From NCBI GenBank assembly GCA_024636075.1, contig JAGXHS010000075.1, positions 1 to 9,347 on the forward strand: a stretch of 9,347 bases of DNA, read 5' to 3'. Numbering within the stretch: the stretch's first letter is position 1; each line of letters starts with the position of its first letter. Both the position numbers and the translations under genes were made by a program. This document shows positions 1 to 6,244 of this stretch, piece after piece. The DNA comes from Propionibacteriaceae bacterium. Lineage in GTDB: Bacteria; Actinomycetota; Actinomycetes; Propionibacteriales; Propionibacteriaceae. The notes beneath the pieces are model-generated. The model was not told the origin of the DNA. It ran no database searches and worked only from the letters and a program-made list of their open reading frames with translations.

Positions 1-852
1 ATCGCCGCCAACATGGCTGTGGTACGTGCCCTCGGCCACTCCGGGTTTACGTTGGAACGCACCTTCGCCATCCATCAGGTGGTCAGTGAGGAGGATGGCG
101 GTCTGGGTGCCTACGCAACCCTGAAGCGTGGACACACCGGCGAGGCTGCCGTGATCACCGAACCCACCCGCGGCGAGCTCCTGGTGGCGAATGCCGGCGC
201 CCTCACCTTCACGCTGACGGTGCCCGGCCAGGCGGCGCACGGCAGCACCCGCAACTTCGGCGTGTCGGCCATCGAGGCGTTCCTGCCGCTCTACGCCGCG
301 ATTCTGGCACTGGAGAAGGAACGCAACGCCCACCCCGACCCGTTGTTCGCGGAATTCACGCTTCCCTACGGCATCTCCGTGGGTCGGGTGCAGGCAGGGG
401 ACTGGGCCAGTTCGGTGCCCGACCTGCTGACCGCCGAGGGCCGGATGGGCGTCATTCTCGGCGAGGACGTCGCGGATGCCCGGACAGCCTTCGAGCGGGC
501 CATCGCCGATGCTGCCAGCCGCGATCCGTGGTTGAACGATCATCGTCCACAGGTGAACTGGACGGGTGGACAGTTCGCCTCCGGACAGCTGGAAAACGAT
601 CATCCGCTGATCGGCGAAGTATCGGATGCGATCAGCGCGGTGCATGGGCATCGACCGTCAACCGGCGCCGCGCCCTACGGTTCTGATCTGAGGCTGTACC
701 GAACGATCGGTGACATCCCCACCCTGCAGTACGGGCCGGGTGACGTGCGGGTGGCCCATGGACCCCGTGAAATGGTGAGCATTCGCCAAACCATCGAGGT
801 GGCCCGCTCGCTGGCGGTGTTGGCGGTCAATCGGCTGGGTGGGCACGTGTGA
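1..852 (+). CDS. M20-family metallopeptidase/deacylase (ArgE/DapE-like), 5' end cut by window
   Basis: This is the C-terminal 283 codons of a zinc-dependent M20 hydrolase, a cytosolic family that removes acyl or aminoacyl groups from amino acids or peptides (acetylornithine deacetylase, succinyl-diaminopimelate desuccinylase and relatives). The frame is open from base 1 and the first codons (IAAN then MAVVRALG) match the helix that follows the family's metal-bridging Asp, so the true start and the first metal-binding His/Asp lie upstream; the ATG at 13 is internal. Visible motifs are the catalytic Glu pair in VVSEEDGG (88-93), the TEP metal-ligand region, the dimerisation-domain motif GQAAHGS, an Asp ligand in APYGSDLRLY, and the C-terminal His in GPGDVRVAHGPREM. 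The stop overlaps the GTG start of the next frame (GTGA). The substrate cannot be told: the family assignment is firm, but ArgE versus DapE versus generic peptidase is not. Confidence 0.85.
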   Translation: MAANMAVVRALGHSGFTLERTFAIHQVVSEEDGGLGAYATLKRGHTGEAAVITEPTRGELLVANAGALTFTLTVPGQAAHGSTRNFGVSAIEAFLPLYAAILALEKERNAHPDPLFAEFTLPYGISVGRVQAGDWASSVPDLLTAEGRMGVILGEDVADARTAFERAIADAASRDPWLNDHRPQVNWTGGQFASGQLENDHPLIGEVSDAISAVHGHRPSTGAAPYGSDLRLYRTIGDIPTLQYGPGDVRVAHGPREMVSIRQTIEVARSLAVLAVNRLGGHV

Positions 853-1598
853 GCTCGACCCGATGGCCCTCCCTCACTCGAGTCTTCCCTGTCACTCGAG
901 CCCTGGGGGCAGCCCCTACGATCGTCCGGGACTGGGGCCACGCGACCACCCAGCAGGTTCGGGCGCTCATGTCCAGGGTGCAGGCCGATGGCTTCACCCA
1001 CCCGGTCACACAGCACGAGAGGGGGCCCGCCGCACCGGTGGTGTTGATCCCGGGCATCTGAGAGACCTGGCGATATCTGGAACCGTTGGCCCGATCGTTG
1101 CATGACGCCGGCCATGCCGTTCATCCGGTGCAAGCCCTGGGGTGGAATGGTGCCGATCTGGCGCATTCTGCCGCGCGAGTGCGTCAGCACCTCGAGGCGC
1201 AGGATCTGCAGGGCGCGGTGCTGGTTGCGCACAGCAAGGGCGGTTTGATCGGCAAGCAACTGCTGCTGGATCCACGGACGGCGACCCGGGTGATCGGCCT
1301 GGTCGCCATCAACACCCCCTTCGACGGCTCTTCGCTGTCGCTGCGCTGGTTGGCAGGCACTCCCCTGGGCATGTTCCATGGTGACGGCGCGGTGATCTCG
1401 CAGCTCGCGTCGGAGCGGTCAGTCAATGCCCGGATCACGTCGATCACTTCCTCGTTCGACGAGATGATCCCGCAGGGTTCCCGGCCACCGGGGGCCCGGC
1501 TCGTCGATCTCGATCGCGTCGGCCATTTCCTCCCTCTGGTCGATCCCATGGTCCTGCAGATCGTTCACGACGAGGTGGATCACTTGGCTCTCGACTGA
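849..1598 (+). pseudogene. alpha/beta-hydrolase (lipase-like) interrupted by in-frame TGA at 1059-1061
   Basis: A single frame of 249 codons runs from the GTG at 849 to the TGA at 1596-1598 and encodes an alpha/beta-hydrolase, but codon 71 is TGA. The first 70 codons end in PVVLIPGI, the strand and oxyanion-loop region after which such hydrolases usually continue with an aromatic residue and ETW. Right after the TGA the same frame reads ETWRYLEPLARSLHDAGH, so nothing else is lost. The nucleophile elbow is AHSKGG (Ser near 1231) and the catalytic His is probably that of RVGHFLPLVDP near the C terminus. The start overlaps the M20 stop (GTGA), with GGGTGGG five bases upstream. As written, translation gives a 70-residue fragment, and a 170-codon frame could restart at the TTG/ATG codons around 1086-1103 but would lack the oxyanion strand. 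It could be a recent nonsense mutation, a base-call error, or readthrough. Other genes here use TGA as a normal stop, so general recoding is unlikely. Confidence 0.75.
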
Positions 1599-1677
1599 AC
1601 ACCCTGTCGAGTGAAGAGGTGGCGTCGACGTGACCAACGCCACACGACCATCAGCTTGCCAGCCCGGCCAGTTCGGA

Positions 1678-1755
1678 GAAGTCTGGGGGCCATCAGTTCG
1701 AAGGCGAGCATTCGTGGCAGTCTTGAGGCCATGAGTTCGAAGGCGAGCATTCGTG
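1678..1755 (+). repeat. 39-bp tandem duplication spanning the EF-G2 start codon
   Basis: Two adjacent 39-bp units, 1678-1716 and 1717-1755, differ at only four positions. The identical core is a 22-base run, 1695-1716 against 1734-1755. The downstream unit contains the ATG start (1731) and the first eight codons of the EF-G-like gene; the upstream unit has ATC at the equivalent place. The length is a multiple of three and no stop lies between the copies, so the reading frame is kept. It sits in the 132-base gap between the hydrolase and EF-G2 genes, which otherwise shows no clear promoter or terminator. Confidence 0.9.
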
Positions 1756-3824
1756 TCACCACACCCACCACCCCCGCAGATTTGCGCAATGTGGTTCTGG
1801 TCGGTTCCAGCGGGTCCGGCAAGACCACACTGTTCGAGAACCTGCTGAAGACAGCGATCCCCGGATATCGCGGCGAACGGGATGATCCGGAGCGTGCGGC
1901 CGCGCTGACCCTGGCAGCGATTCCGGCGGGCAAGTTGCGATTGAACCTGCTGGATGCGCCCGGCCATCCGGACTACGTGGGTGAGTTGCGGGCCGGTCTG
2001 CGCGCTGCGGACGCCGCCGTGTTCGCTGTGTCAGCCACTGACGGCATCGACAACACCACCGCCAACCTGTGGCACGAGTGCCAGGCCGTGGGCATGCCCC
2101 GCGCCATCGTGGTGACAAAGCTGGACACCGAGACCAGCGACTACCAAGCGACCCTCGCCACATGTCAGGAGCATTTCGGCGAGGGCGTGCTGCCCGCTTA
2201 CCTGCCGTTGCGCAACGACTCAGGTGAAGTGACCGGCAACATGAGCCTGGTCAGTCGTCGGGTGCACGACTACTCTTCCGGCTCGCGGGTGGCCCGGCTC
2301 GCCAACGACGACGAGAACGCCGACATCGATGCCTTCCGCGCACCCTACGTAGAGGGCATCATCACGGAATCCGATGATGACGACCTGATGGAGCGCTATC
2401 TGGAAGGCGATGAACTGGCGACCGAGGAAGTTGTCGCCGACTTCCTCACTGCCGTGTCGCAGGGCAACTTCTTCCCGGTCATCCCGGTCCTCACCACCAA
2501 TGGCGCAGGTACCCAGGAACTCCTGGGCATCATCGAACGTGGCTTCCCGACACCAGACGTCCGTTCGATGCCGCTGGTGAGCACCCCCGAGGGCGACCCG
2601 GTCGACGACTTCATCGGTGACCAGTCGGGCGCACTGTTGGCCGAAGTGGTGCGCACCACATCAGACCAGTACGCCGGGCGGTTGTCCATGGTGCGGGTGT
2701 TCTGCGGGACCCTGCGGCAGGACGACATCGTGCACGTCTCCGGGCATCGCGAACTGTTCACTGGCCATGAGGACAGCCATCATCCCGACCACGACGTTGA
2801 CGAGAAGGTGGGCCTGATGAGTGCGATGCAGGGCCTGGACCTGGCACCCCGGGACAAGGCCATCGCCGGTGACATCGTGTTCGTGGCAAAACTGGCGCAC
2901 GCCGAAACCTCCGACACCCTGTCCAGCAAGGACGAGCCGCTGCTGATCGAGCCGTGGACTTTGCCCGAACCCTTGTTGCCGATGGCGGTGAGGGCAGCCA
3001 CCCGTGATGACGAGGACAAGCTCGCCTCGACCCTGAACCGGTTGGTGGTCGAGGACACCACCGTTCGACTGGACCGACCGAAAGACACGGATCAGCTGAT
3101 CCTGTGGACGATGGGCCAGGCACACACGGACCTGCTGCTGAACCGGCTGAACGAACGCTATGGCGTCAGGGTGACCTCGGAAACGGTGAAGGTTGCCCTG
3201 CGGGAGACCTTCATCGCGCCGGTCACCGCCCACGGACGACACGTCAAGCAGTCCGGTGGCCATGGTCAGTACGCCGTCTGTGACCTGAAGATCGAACCCG
3301 GCGAGCGCGGATCAGGCTTTGAGTTCTTCGACAAGGTGGTGGGCGGCGCCGTACCCCGCCAGTTCATCCCGTCGGTGGAAAAGGGCATTCGCAACCAACT
3401 GGAGAAAGGCACCATCACGGGATACCCGATGATCGACATCAAGGTCACGCTGTACGACGGCAAGTCACACTCGGTCGATTCCTCCGACATGGCCTTCCAA
3501 ATGGCTGGTGCACATGCCATCAAGGACGCCGCCGACGAGAAGACAGTTGCGCTGCTGGAGCCCCTGGACAGGGTGGTGGTCACGGTCGGCGAGGAGTACC
3601 TGGGCCAGGTGATGACCGATCTGTCGAACCGTCGCGGTCAGGTGACCGGCACCGACGCCGACGCCGAGCACCACGTCATAGTCAGCGCCCTGGTTCCGCA
3701 GAGTGAACTGTCCCGCTACGCCATCGACCTGCGGGGGATCGCCCACGGATCGGGCGAGTTCACCCGGGAATTCCACGGGTACGACCTGCTGCCGCCCGGT
3801 CAGGCCGGTGAGTACCTCAGCTGA
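1731..3824 (+). CDS. fusA2: Elongation factor G-like GTPase (EF-G2 type)
   Basis: A 697-residue translational GTPase with the full EF-G domain order: GTPase domain, beta-barrel II, III, IV and V. The P-loop is GSSGSGKTT (residues 25-33), switch II is DAPGHPD (75-81, catalytic-type His79 kept), and the guanine motif is TKLD instead of NKxD. An Asp/Glu-rich segment lies at about 194-230. Domain IV is marked by SGGHGQYAVCDLKIEPG (about 507) and domain V by LEPLDRVVVTVGEEYLG (about 608). The DAPGH and P-loop forms and the degenerate switch I fit the actinobacterial EF-G2 paralogue rather than canonical FusA, and no rpsL/rpsG/tuf genes lie alongside. EF-G2 proteins resemble translocases, but their cellular role is less certain. 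I chose ATG 1731 because the 40 codons upstream are basic and unlike EF-G; no Shine-Dalgarno sits at normal spacing (GAGG is only two bases away). The start lies inside a 39-bp duplication. Confidence 0.88.
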   Translation: MSSKASIRVTTPTTPADLRNVVLVGSSGSGKTTLFENLLKTAIPGYRGERDDPERAAALTLAAIPAGKLRLNLLDAPGHPDYVGELRAGLRAADAAVFAVSATDGIDNTTANLWHECQAVGMPRAIVVTKLDTETSDYQATLATCQEHFGEGVLPAYLPLRNDSGEVTGNMSLVSRRVHDYSSGSRVARLANDDENADIDAFRAPYVEGIITESDDDDLMERYLEGDELATEEVVADFLTAVSQGNFFPVIPVLTTNGAGTQELLGIIERGFPTPDVRSMPLVSTPEGDPVDDFIGDQSGALLAEVVRTTSDQYAGRLSMVRVFCGTLRQDDIVHVSGHRELFTGHEDSHHPDHDVDEKVGLMSAMQGLDLAPRDKAIAGDIVFVAKLAHAETSDTLSSKDEPLLIEPWTLPEPLLPMAVRAATRDDEDKLASTLNRLVVEDTTVRLDRPKDTDQLILWTMGQAHTDLLLNRLNERYGVRVTSETVKVALRETFIAPVTAHGRHVKQSGGHGQYAVCDLKIEPGERGSGFEFFDKVVGGAVPRQFIPSVEKGIRNQLEKGTITGYPMIDIKVTLYDGKSHSVDSSDMAFQMAGAHAIKDAADEKTVALLEPLDRVVVTVGEEYLGQVMTDLSNRRGQVTGTDADAEHHVIVSALVPQSELSRYAIDLRGIAHGSGEFTREFHGYDLLPPGQAGEYLS

Positions 3825-3855
3825 GCCATCCGCAGACCACTGCAAGGGCGCGCAC

Positions 3856-3861
3856 TAGGGT
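3856..3861 (+). promoter_or_regulatory. Candidate -10 box for leaderless trmB transcript
   Basis: TAGGGT fits the actinobacterial -10 pattern TANNNT and ends seven bases before the GTG at 3869, the spacing expected if transcription starts on the first base of the start codon. No convincing -35 is seen near 3833-3838. The embedded AGGG (3857-3860) could alternatively act as a weak ribosome-binding site eight bases before the same GTG, so either reading supports that start. Confidence 0.4.
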
Positions 3862-3868
3862 GGTGCCC

Positions 3869-4588
3869 GTGTCAGAACAGCCACGGCGCGACGTTGTCTC
3901 CTACGCGCGCCGCAGCTCCCGGATGAACTCGAGCCAGCAGAAGGCTTGGGATCGCTGCCACGATGGTCTGGTCATCGATGTCCCGAAGGGTCATCGAGAC
4001 ACGTCCATCGCCGCCGGAGCATCCGTCGTTTGGGACGACGAATTCGGCCGATCCGCACCTCTCATCGTGGAGATCGGCTCCGGCAATGGTGAATCGCTGG
4101 TGCCGATGGCCGCGCAGCTGCCGGAGTGCAACGTGGTGGCCTTCGAGGTCTACCGACCGGCCGTCGCGGGCACCCTGGCGAAGATGTCCCGCCAGGAGGT
4201 GCACAACATCCGCTTGGTCGTCGCCGACGGCATGGAGGGCCTGAGCCAGCTGTTCGGCCCCTCCACGGTGCAGGAGCTGTGGGTGCTGTTCGCCGATCCG
4301 TGGCACAAGTCTCGCCACCACAAGCGTCGGCTGATCACCCCCGCGGCTGGAGAGCTGATTGCCTCCCGGTTGGCGCCGGGCGGCCTGCTGCGGTTGGCGA
4401 CCGACTGGCAGGAATACGGCGAATGGATGCGTGTATCGCTGGACGGCAACCAGTCGCTGGTCAATGAGTACCTTGACGAAGGTGGCTGGGCTCCGCGAGA
4501 CGCCGACCGGCCCGTCACCAAGTACGAGCGTCGTGGCCTTGCTGCCGGTCGTCAGGTGTGGGACCTCCGCTATCGGAGGCGGGACTGA
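3869..4588 (+). CDS. trmB: tRNA (guanine-N7-)-methyltransferase TrmB
   Basis: A 239-residue class I SAM-dependent methyltransferase that makes m7G at position 46 in the tRNA variable loop. The N-terminal signature SYARRSSRMNSSQQKAW matches the family's SYVRR-GR-T-QQ motif. The SAM-binding loop is VEIGSGNGES, followed by FEVYRPAV (usual form EVHRPGV). The catalytic and tRNA-binding block is FADPWHKSRHHKRRL, equal to the family's FPDPWPKKRHHKRRL, and ATDWQEYGEWM completes the set. GTG codons at 3860, 3863 and 3869 are all in frame; I chose 3869 because it has both an AGGG at eight bases and a TANNNT at seven bases upstream, and the conserved block begins soon after. It lies 44 bases after EF-G2, and its stop overlaps the truA start by one base (TGATG), so the two are probably co-translated. 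The length is normal for the family. Confidence 0.95.
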   Translation: MSEQPRRDVVSYARRSSRMNSSQQKAWDRCHDGLVIDVPKGHRDTSIAAGASVVWDDEFGRSAPLIVEIGSGNGESLVPMAAQLPECNVVAFEVYRPAVAGTLAKMSRQEVHNIRLVVADGMEGLSQLFGPSTVQELWVLFADPWHKSRHHKRRLITPAAGELIASRLAPGGLLRLATDWQEYGEWMRVSLDGNQSLVNEYLDEGGWAPRDADRPVTKYERRGLAAGRQVWDLRYRRRD

Positions 4589-5430
4589 TGGGCACCACGC
4601 ATCGGCGCTGGCGATTGGATCTCGGCTATGACGGCACGAACTTCTCCGGGTGGGCCGTCCAGCCCGACCGGAGAACCGTGCAGGGCGAGCTCGAACACTG
4701 GTTGTCCAGGGTGCTGCGGCTCGACGAGCCGGTCCGATTGGTCGTGGCTGGTCGCACCGATGCCGGCGTGCACGCCCGGGCGCAGGTGGCGCACGTCGAC
4801 CTTCCGGTGGGCGTGGACAGCACCGCGCTGCTGCGGAGGCTGCGGCGGGTGCTCAGCGACGCGATTGTGGTGCATGCCCTCACCCCCGCTCCGGACGGCT
4901 TCGACGCCCGGTTCTCGGCGATCTGGCGACGCTACGTGTACCGACTGTGGGACTCGGCGTCGACACCTGATCCACTGTTCCGCCACATGGTGACCCTGAT
5001 CCCCGAGGAACTCGATCTCGGACATTTCAACGCGGCCGGCAACCAGCTGCTGGGGCTGCGCGACTTTGCGCCCTTCTGCAAGCCGCGGTCAGGTGCGACC
5101 ACCATCCGCACCCTGTTGCAACTGCACGCTGAGCGTGCTGAGGACCTGCCGGGCACGATCGAATGCACCCTCGTCGCCGACGCCTTCTGCCATTCGATGG
5201 TGCGTTCCGTGATGGGGGCCCTGGTTGCCGTCGGCGCTGGCCGACGCGATGACAACTGGTTCCACCAGGTGATGACCGCTGAACTGCGGCACAATGAAGT
5301 GCTCGTGATGCCGGCCAAGGGCTTGACCCTGGAGGAGGTCGGCTATCCGGATGAAGACCACTTGGCACGCCGCGCCGCCGAAGCCCGCTCGAAGCGCGAG
5401 AGCACCACACCCGGGACGGGGAACGAATGA
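4588..5430 (+). CDS. truA: tRNA pseudouridine(38-40) synthase TruA
   Basis: A 280-residue TruA that isomerises uridines 38-40 in the anticodon stem-loop of tRNAs. Motifs in order: LDLGYDGTNFSGWAVQP near the N terminus, VQGELE, the catalytic motif AGRTDAGVHA with nucleophile Asp58, FDARFSAIWRRYVYRL, and the C-terminal FCHSMVRSVMGALVAVG block. The start ATG (4588-4590) overlaps the trmB stop by one base and has GGAGG at 4575-4579, eight bases upstream, which fixes it. The stop overlaps the next start as ATGA. In many actinobacteria truA follows rplQ in the ribosomal-protein cluster; here it is grouped with another tRNA-modification gene instead. The charged C-terminal tail (about residues 255-280) is variable in the family. 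Confidence 0.95.
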   Translation: MGTTHRRWRLDLGYDGTNFSGWAVQPDRRTVQGELEHWLSRVLRLDEPVRLVVAGRTDAGVHARAQVAHVDLPVGVDSTALLRRLRRVLSDAIVVHALTPAPDGFDARFSAIWRRYVYRLWDSASTPDPLFRHMVTLIPEELDLGHFNAAGNQLLGLRDFAPFCKPRSGATTIRTLLQLHAERAEDLPGTIECTLVADAFCHSMVRSVMGALVAVGAGRRDDNWFHQVMTAELRHNEVLVMPAKGLTLEEVGYPDEDHLARRAAEARSKRESTTPGTGNE

Positions 5431-6056
5431 GCCACTACTTCGAAACGCCCACCGGAGTGGACCGGCGTCATCAGATTCGAGCCAGGATCTGGGGACGTGA
5501 GTACCAGTTCACTTCTTCGGGTGGCGTGTTCTCCGCCCATCGATTGGATCTCGGGACCTCCGTGCTGTTTCGGCACAGCGATCCGCCACCCGACGGATCC
5601 AGACTGCTCGATCTGGGGTGCGGTTTCGGTCCGATCGCCATCGCCCTTGCAGCGGAAGGTCCCACTTCGCTCATCGACGCTGTCGATGTGAACCCCCGAG
5701 CCCTCGAACTCACGGCCGTCAATGCGGCAGCCATCGGTGCGGCAGACAGGGTGCGCCCGATGTTGCCCGACGAGGTGGCACCCGAAGTTCGCTACGACCA
5801 GATCTGGAGCAACCCTCCGATTCGGATCGGCAAGCGTGCCCTGCACCAGCTGCTGCTGCGGTGGTTCGATCGCCTCAATCCGGGGGGCGAGGCCCGGATG
5901 GTGGTTGGACGCAACCTCGGATCGGACTCACTCGCCAACTGGTTGACCGACGAGGGCTGGCCGACCGAGAAACTGTCCTCGGCCAAGGGGTTTCGCATCC
6001 TTCGCGTTCAACGCTCAGCTCCCCCGCCCGAACCTGAGACCGGTGGGATACATTGA
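5427..6056 (+). CDS. Class I SAM-dependent methyltransferase, RsmC/YbxB-like
   Basis: A 209-residue single-domain methyltransferase. The N-terminal HYFETPTGVD and the GGVFSAHRLDLGTSVLF stretch are typical of the RsmC C-terminal domain and B. subtilis YbxB type. The SAM loop is LLDLGCGFGPIAIALA and the catalytic motif is SNPPIRIGK, the N-P-P-[IFY] signature of amino-group methylation of bases or glutamine. RsmC itself makes m2G1207 in 16S rRNA but has an extra N-terminal domain that is absent here, so the exact substrate (rRNA, tRNA or other) is unproven. It starts with ATGA overlapping the truA stop, with a weak GGGGA four bases upstream, so translational coupling is likely. The stop lies inside a possible -10 element for the next transcript and only four bases before the riboswitch region begins. 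Confidence 0.85.
   Translation: MSHYFETPTGVDRRHQIRARIWGREYQFTSSGGVFSAHRLDLGTSVLFRHSDPPPDGSRLLDLGCGFGPIAIALAAEGPTSLIDAVDVNPRALELTAVNAAAIGAADRVRPMLPDEVAPEVRYDQIWSNPPIRIGKRALHQLLLRWFDRLNPGGEARMVVGRNLGSDSLANWLTDEGWPTEKLSSAKGFRILRVQRSAPPPEPETGGIH
6049..6054 (+). promoter_or_regulatory. Candidate -10 box for the cobalamin-riboswitch transcript
   Basis: TACATT fits TANNNT and lies at the very end of the upstream methyltransferase gene, overlapping its stop codon. A start about 7 bases on (near 6061) would begin the RNA just at the 5' edge of the aptamer. No good -35 is visible, so readthrough from the tRNA-modification genes is the alternative source of transcript. Confidence 0.35.
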
Positions 6057-6060
6057 ACCC

Positions 6061-6167
6061 GTAGCTTCGCGCGGGGGAATCCGGTGCAACTCCGGAACTG
6101 ACCCGCAACCGTGAACTGGGCTGACCGTGCATTGGTCAGTTCGACAAGTCGGAATGCCCCGCGGAGT
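6061..6167 (+). ncRNA. Cobalamin riboswitch aptamer
   Basis: The conserved elements of the cobalamin family appear in order. GGGGAATCCGGTGCAACTCC (6074-6093) contains the GGTGNNA-TCC signature and forms a P3-type hairpin, with TCCGG 6080-6084 pairing CCGGA 6092-6096. The core GACCCGCAACCGTGA spans 6100-6114. A peripheral hairpin pairs CTGACC 6121-6126 with GGTCAG 6134-6139. The 3' B12-box-like segment AGTCGGAATGCC spans 6147-6158. The closing helix pairs GCGGGG 6071-6076 with CCCCGC 6157-6162. In this family, adenosyl- or other cobalamin binding normally represses downstream expression. It lies directly before a signal-peptide gene and an ECF transporter, which fits B12-responsive control of uptake. 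Identification is by eye; subclass and ligand preference are not determined. Confidence 0.9.
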
Positions 6168-6189
6168 TGTGCTTCATGACACCGTCGAG

Positions 6190-6244
6190 GTCCGCGGTCG
6201 AGGTGGGATTCACGTTCCATGCTGCGGACGTGAAAGGACTCCAC
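6190..6244 (+). promoter_or_regulatory. Riboswitch expression platform, probably translational
   Basis: Two mutually exclusive hairpins can be drawn. One pairs GTCCGC (6190-6195) with GCGGAC (6224-6229). The other pairs TTCACGT (6209-6215) with ACGTGAA (6228-6234); its 3' arm runs into the Shine-Dalgarno AAAGGA (6233-6238). They compete for 6228-6229. The loop of the second hairpin contains ATGC (6219-6222), complementary to GCAT (6129-6132) in the peripheral loop of the aptamer, the arrangement of the L5-L13 kissing loop known in cobalamin riboswitches. There is no U-tract, so transcription termination is unlikely. All pairing was done by eye. Confidence 0.55.
6233..6238 (+). promoter_or_regulatory. 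Ribosome-binding site of the toroid protein gene
   Basis: AAAGGA lies six bases before ATG 6245. It fixes that start over the in-frame upstream ATG around 6218 and earlier codons, which lie inside the riboswitch region. Its first two bases are paired in the putative ligand-bound hairpin. Confidence 0.75.

Noticed and set aside
1059..1061. TGA read as selenocysteine in the hydrolase
   Set aside because: No SECIS-like hairpin with the expected apical loop was seen just downstream, the position normally holds an aromatic residue rather than Cys, and this family is not known for selenoproteins.
675..1379. Long minus-strand open frame (234 codons) across the M20/hydrolase junction
   Set aside because: It lies antisense to two genes with clear family motifs, has a composition rich in Arg, Gly, Gln and His typical of GC-rich antisense frames, and shows no recognisable domain.
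3825..3868. Rho-independent terminator between EF-G2 and trmB
   Set aside because: No GC-rich hairpin followed by a T-run is present in this gap, nor in the other intergenic gaps.
6057..6244. Riboswitch of another class (for example TPP or cobalt-sensing)
   Set aside because: The ordered GGTGNNA-TCC, GCAACCG core and AGTCNGNAT-CC segments are specific to the cobalamin family.
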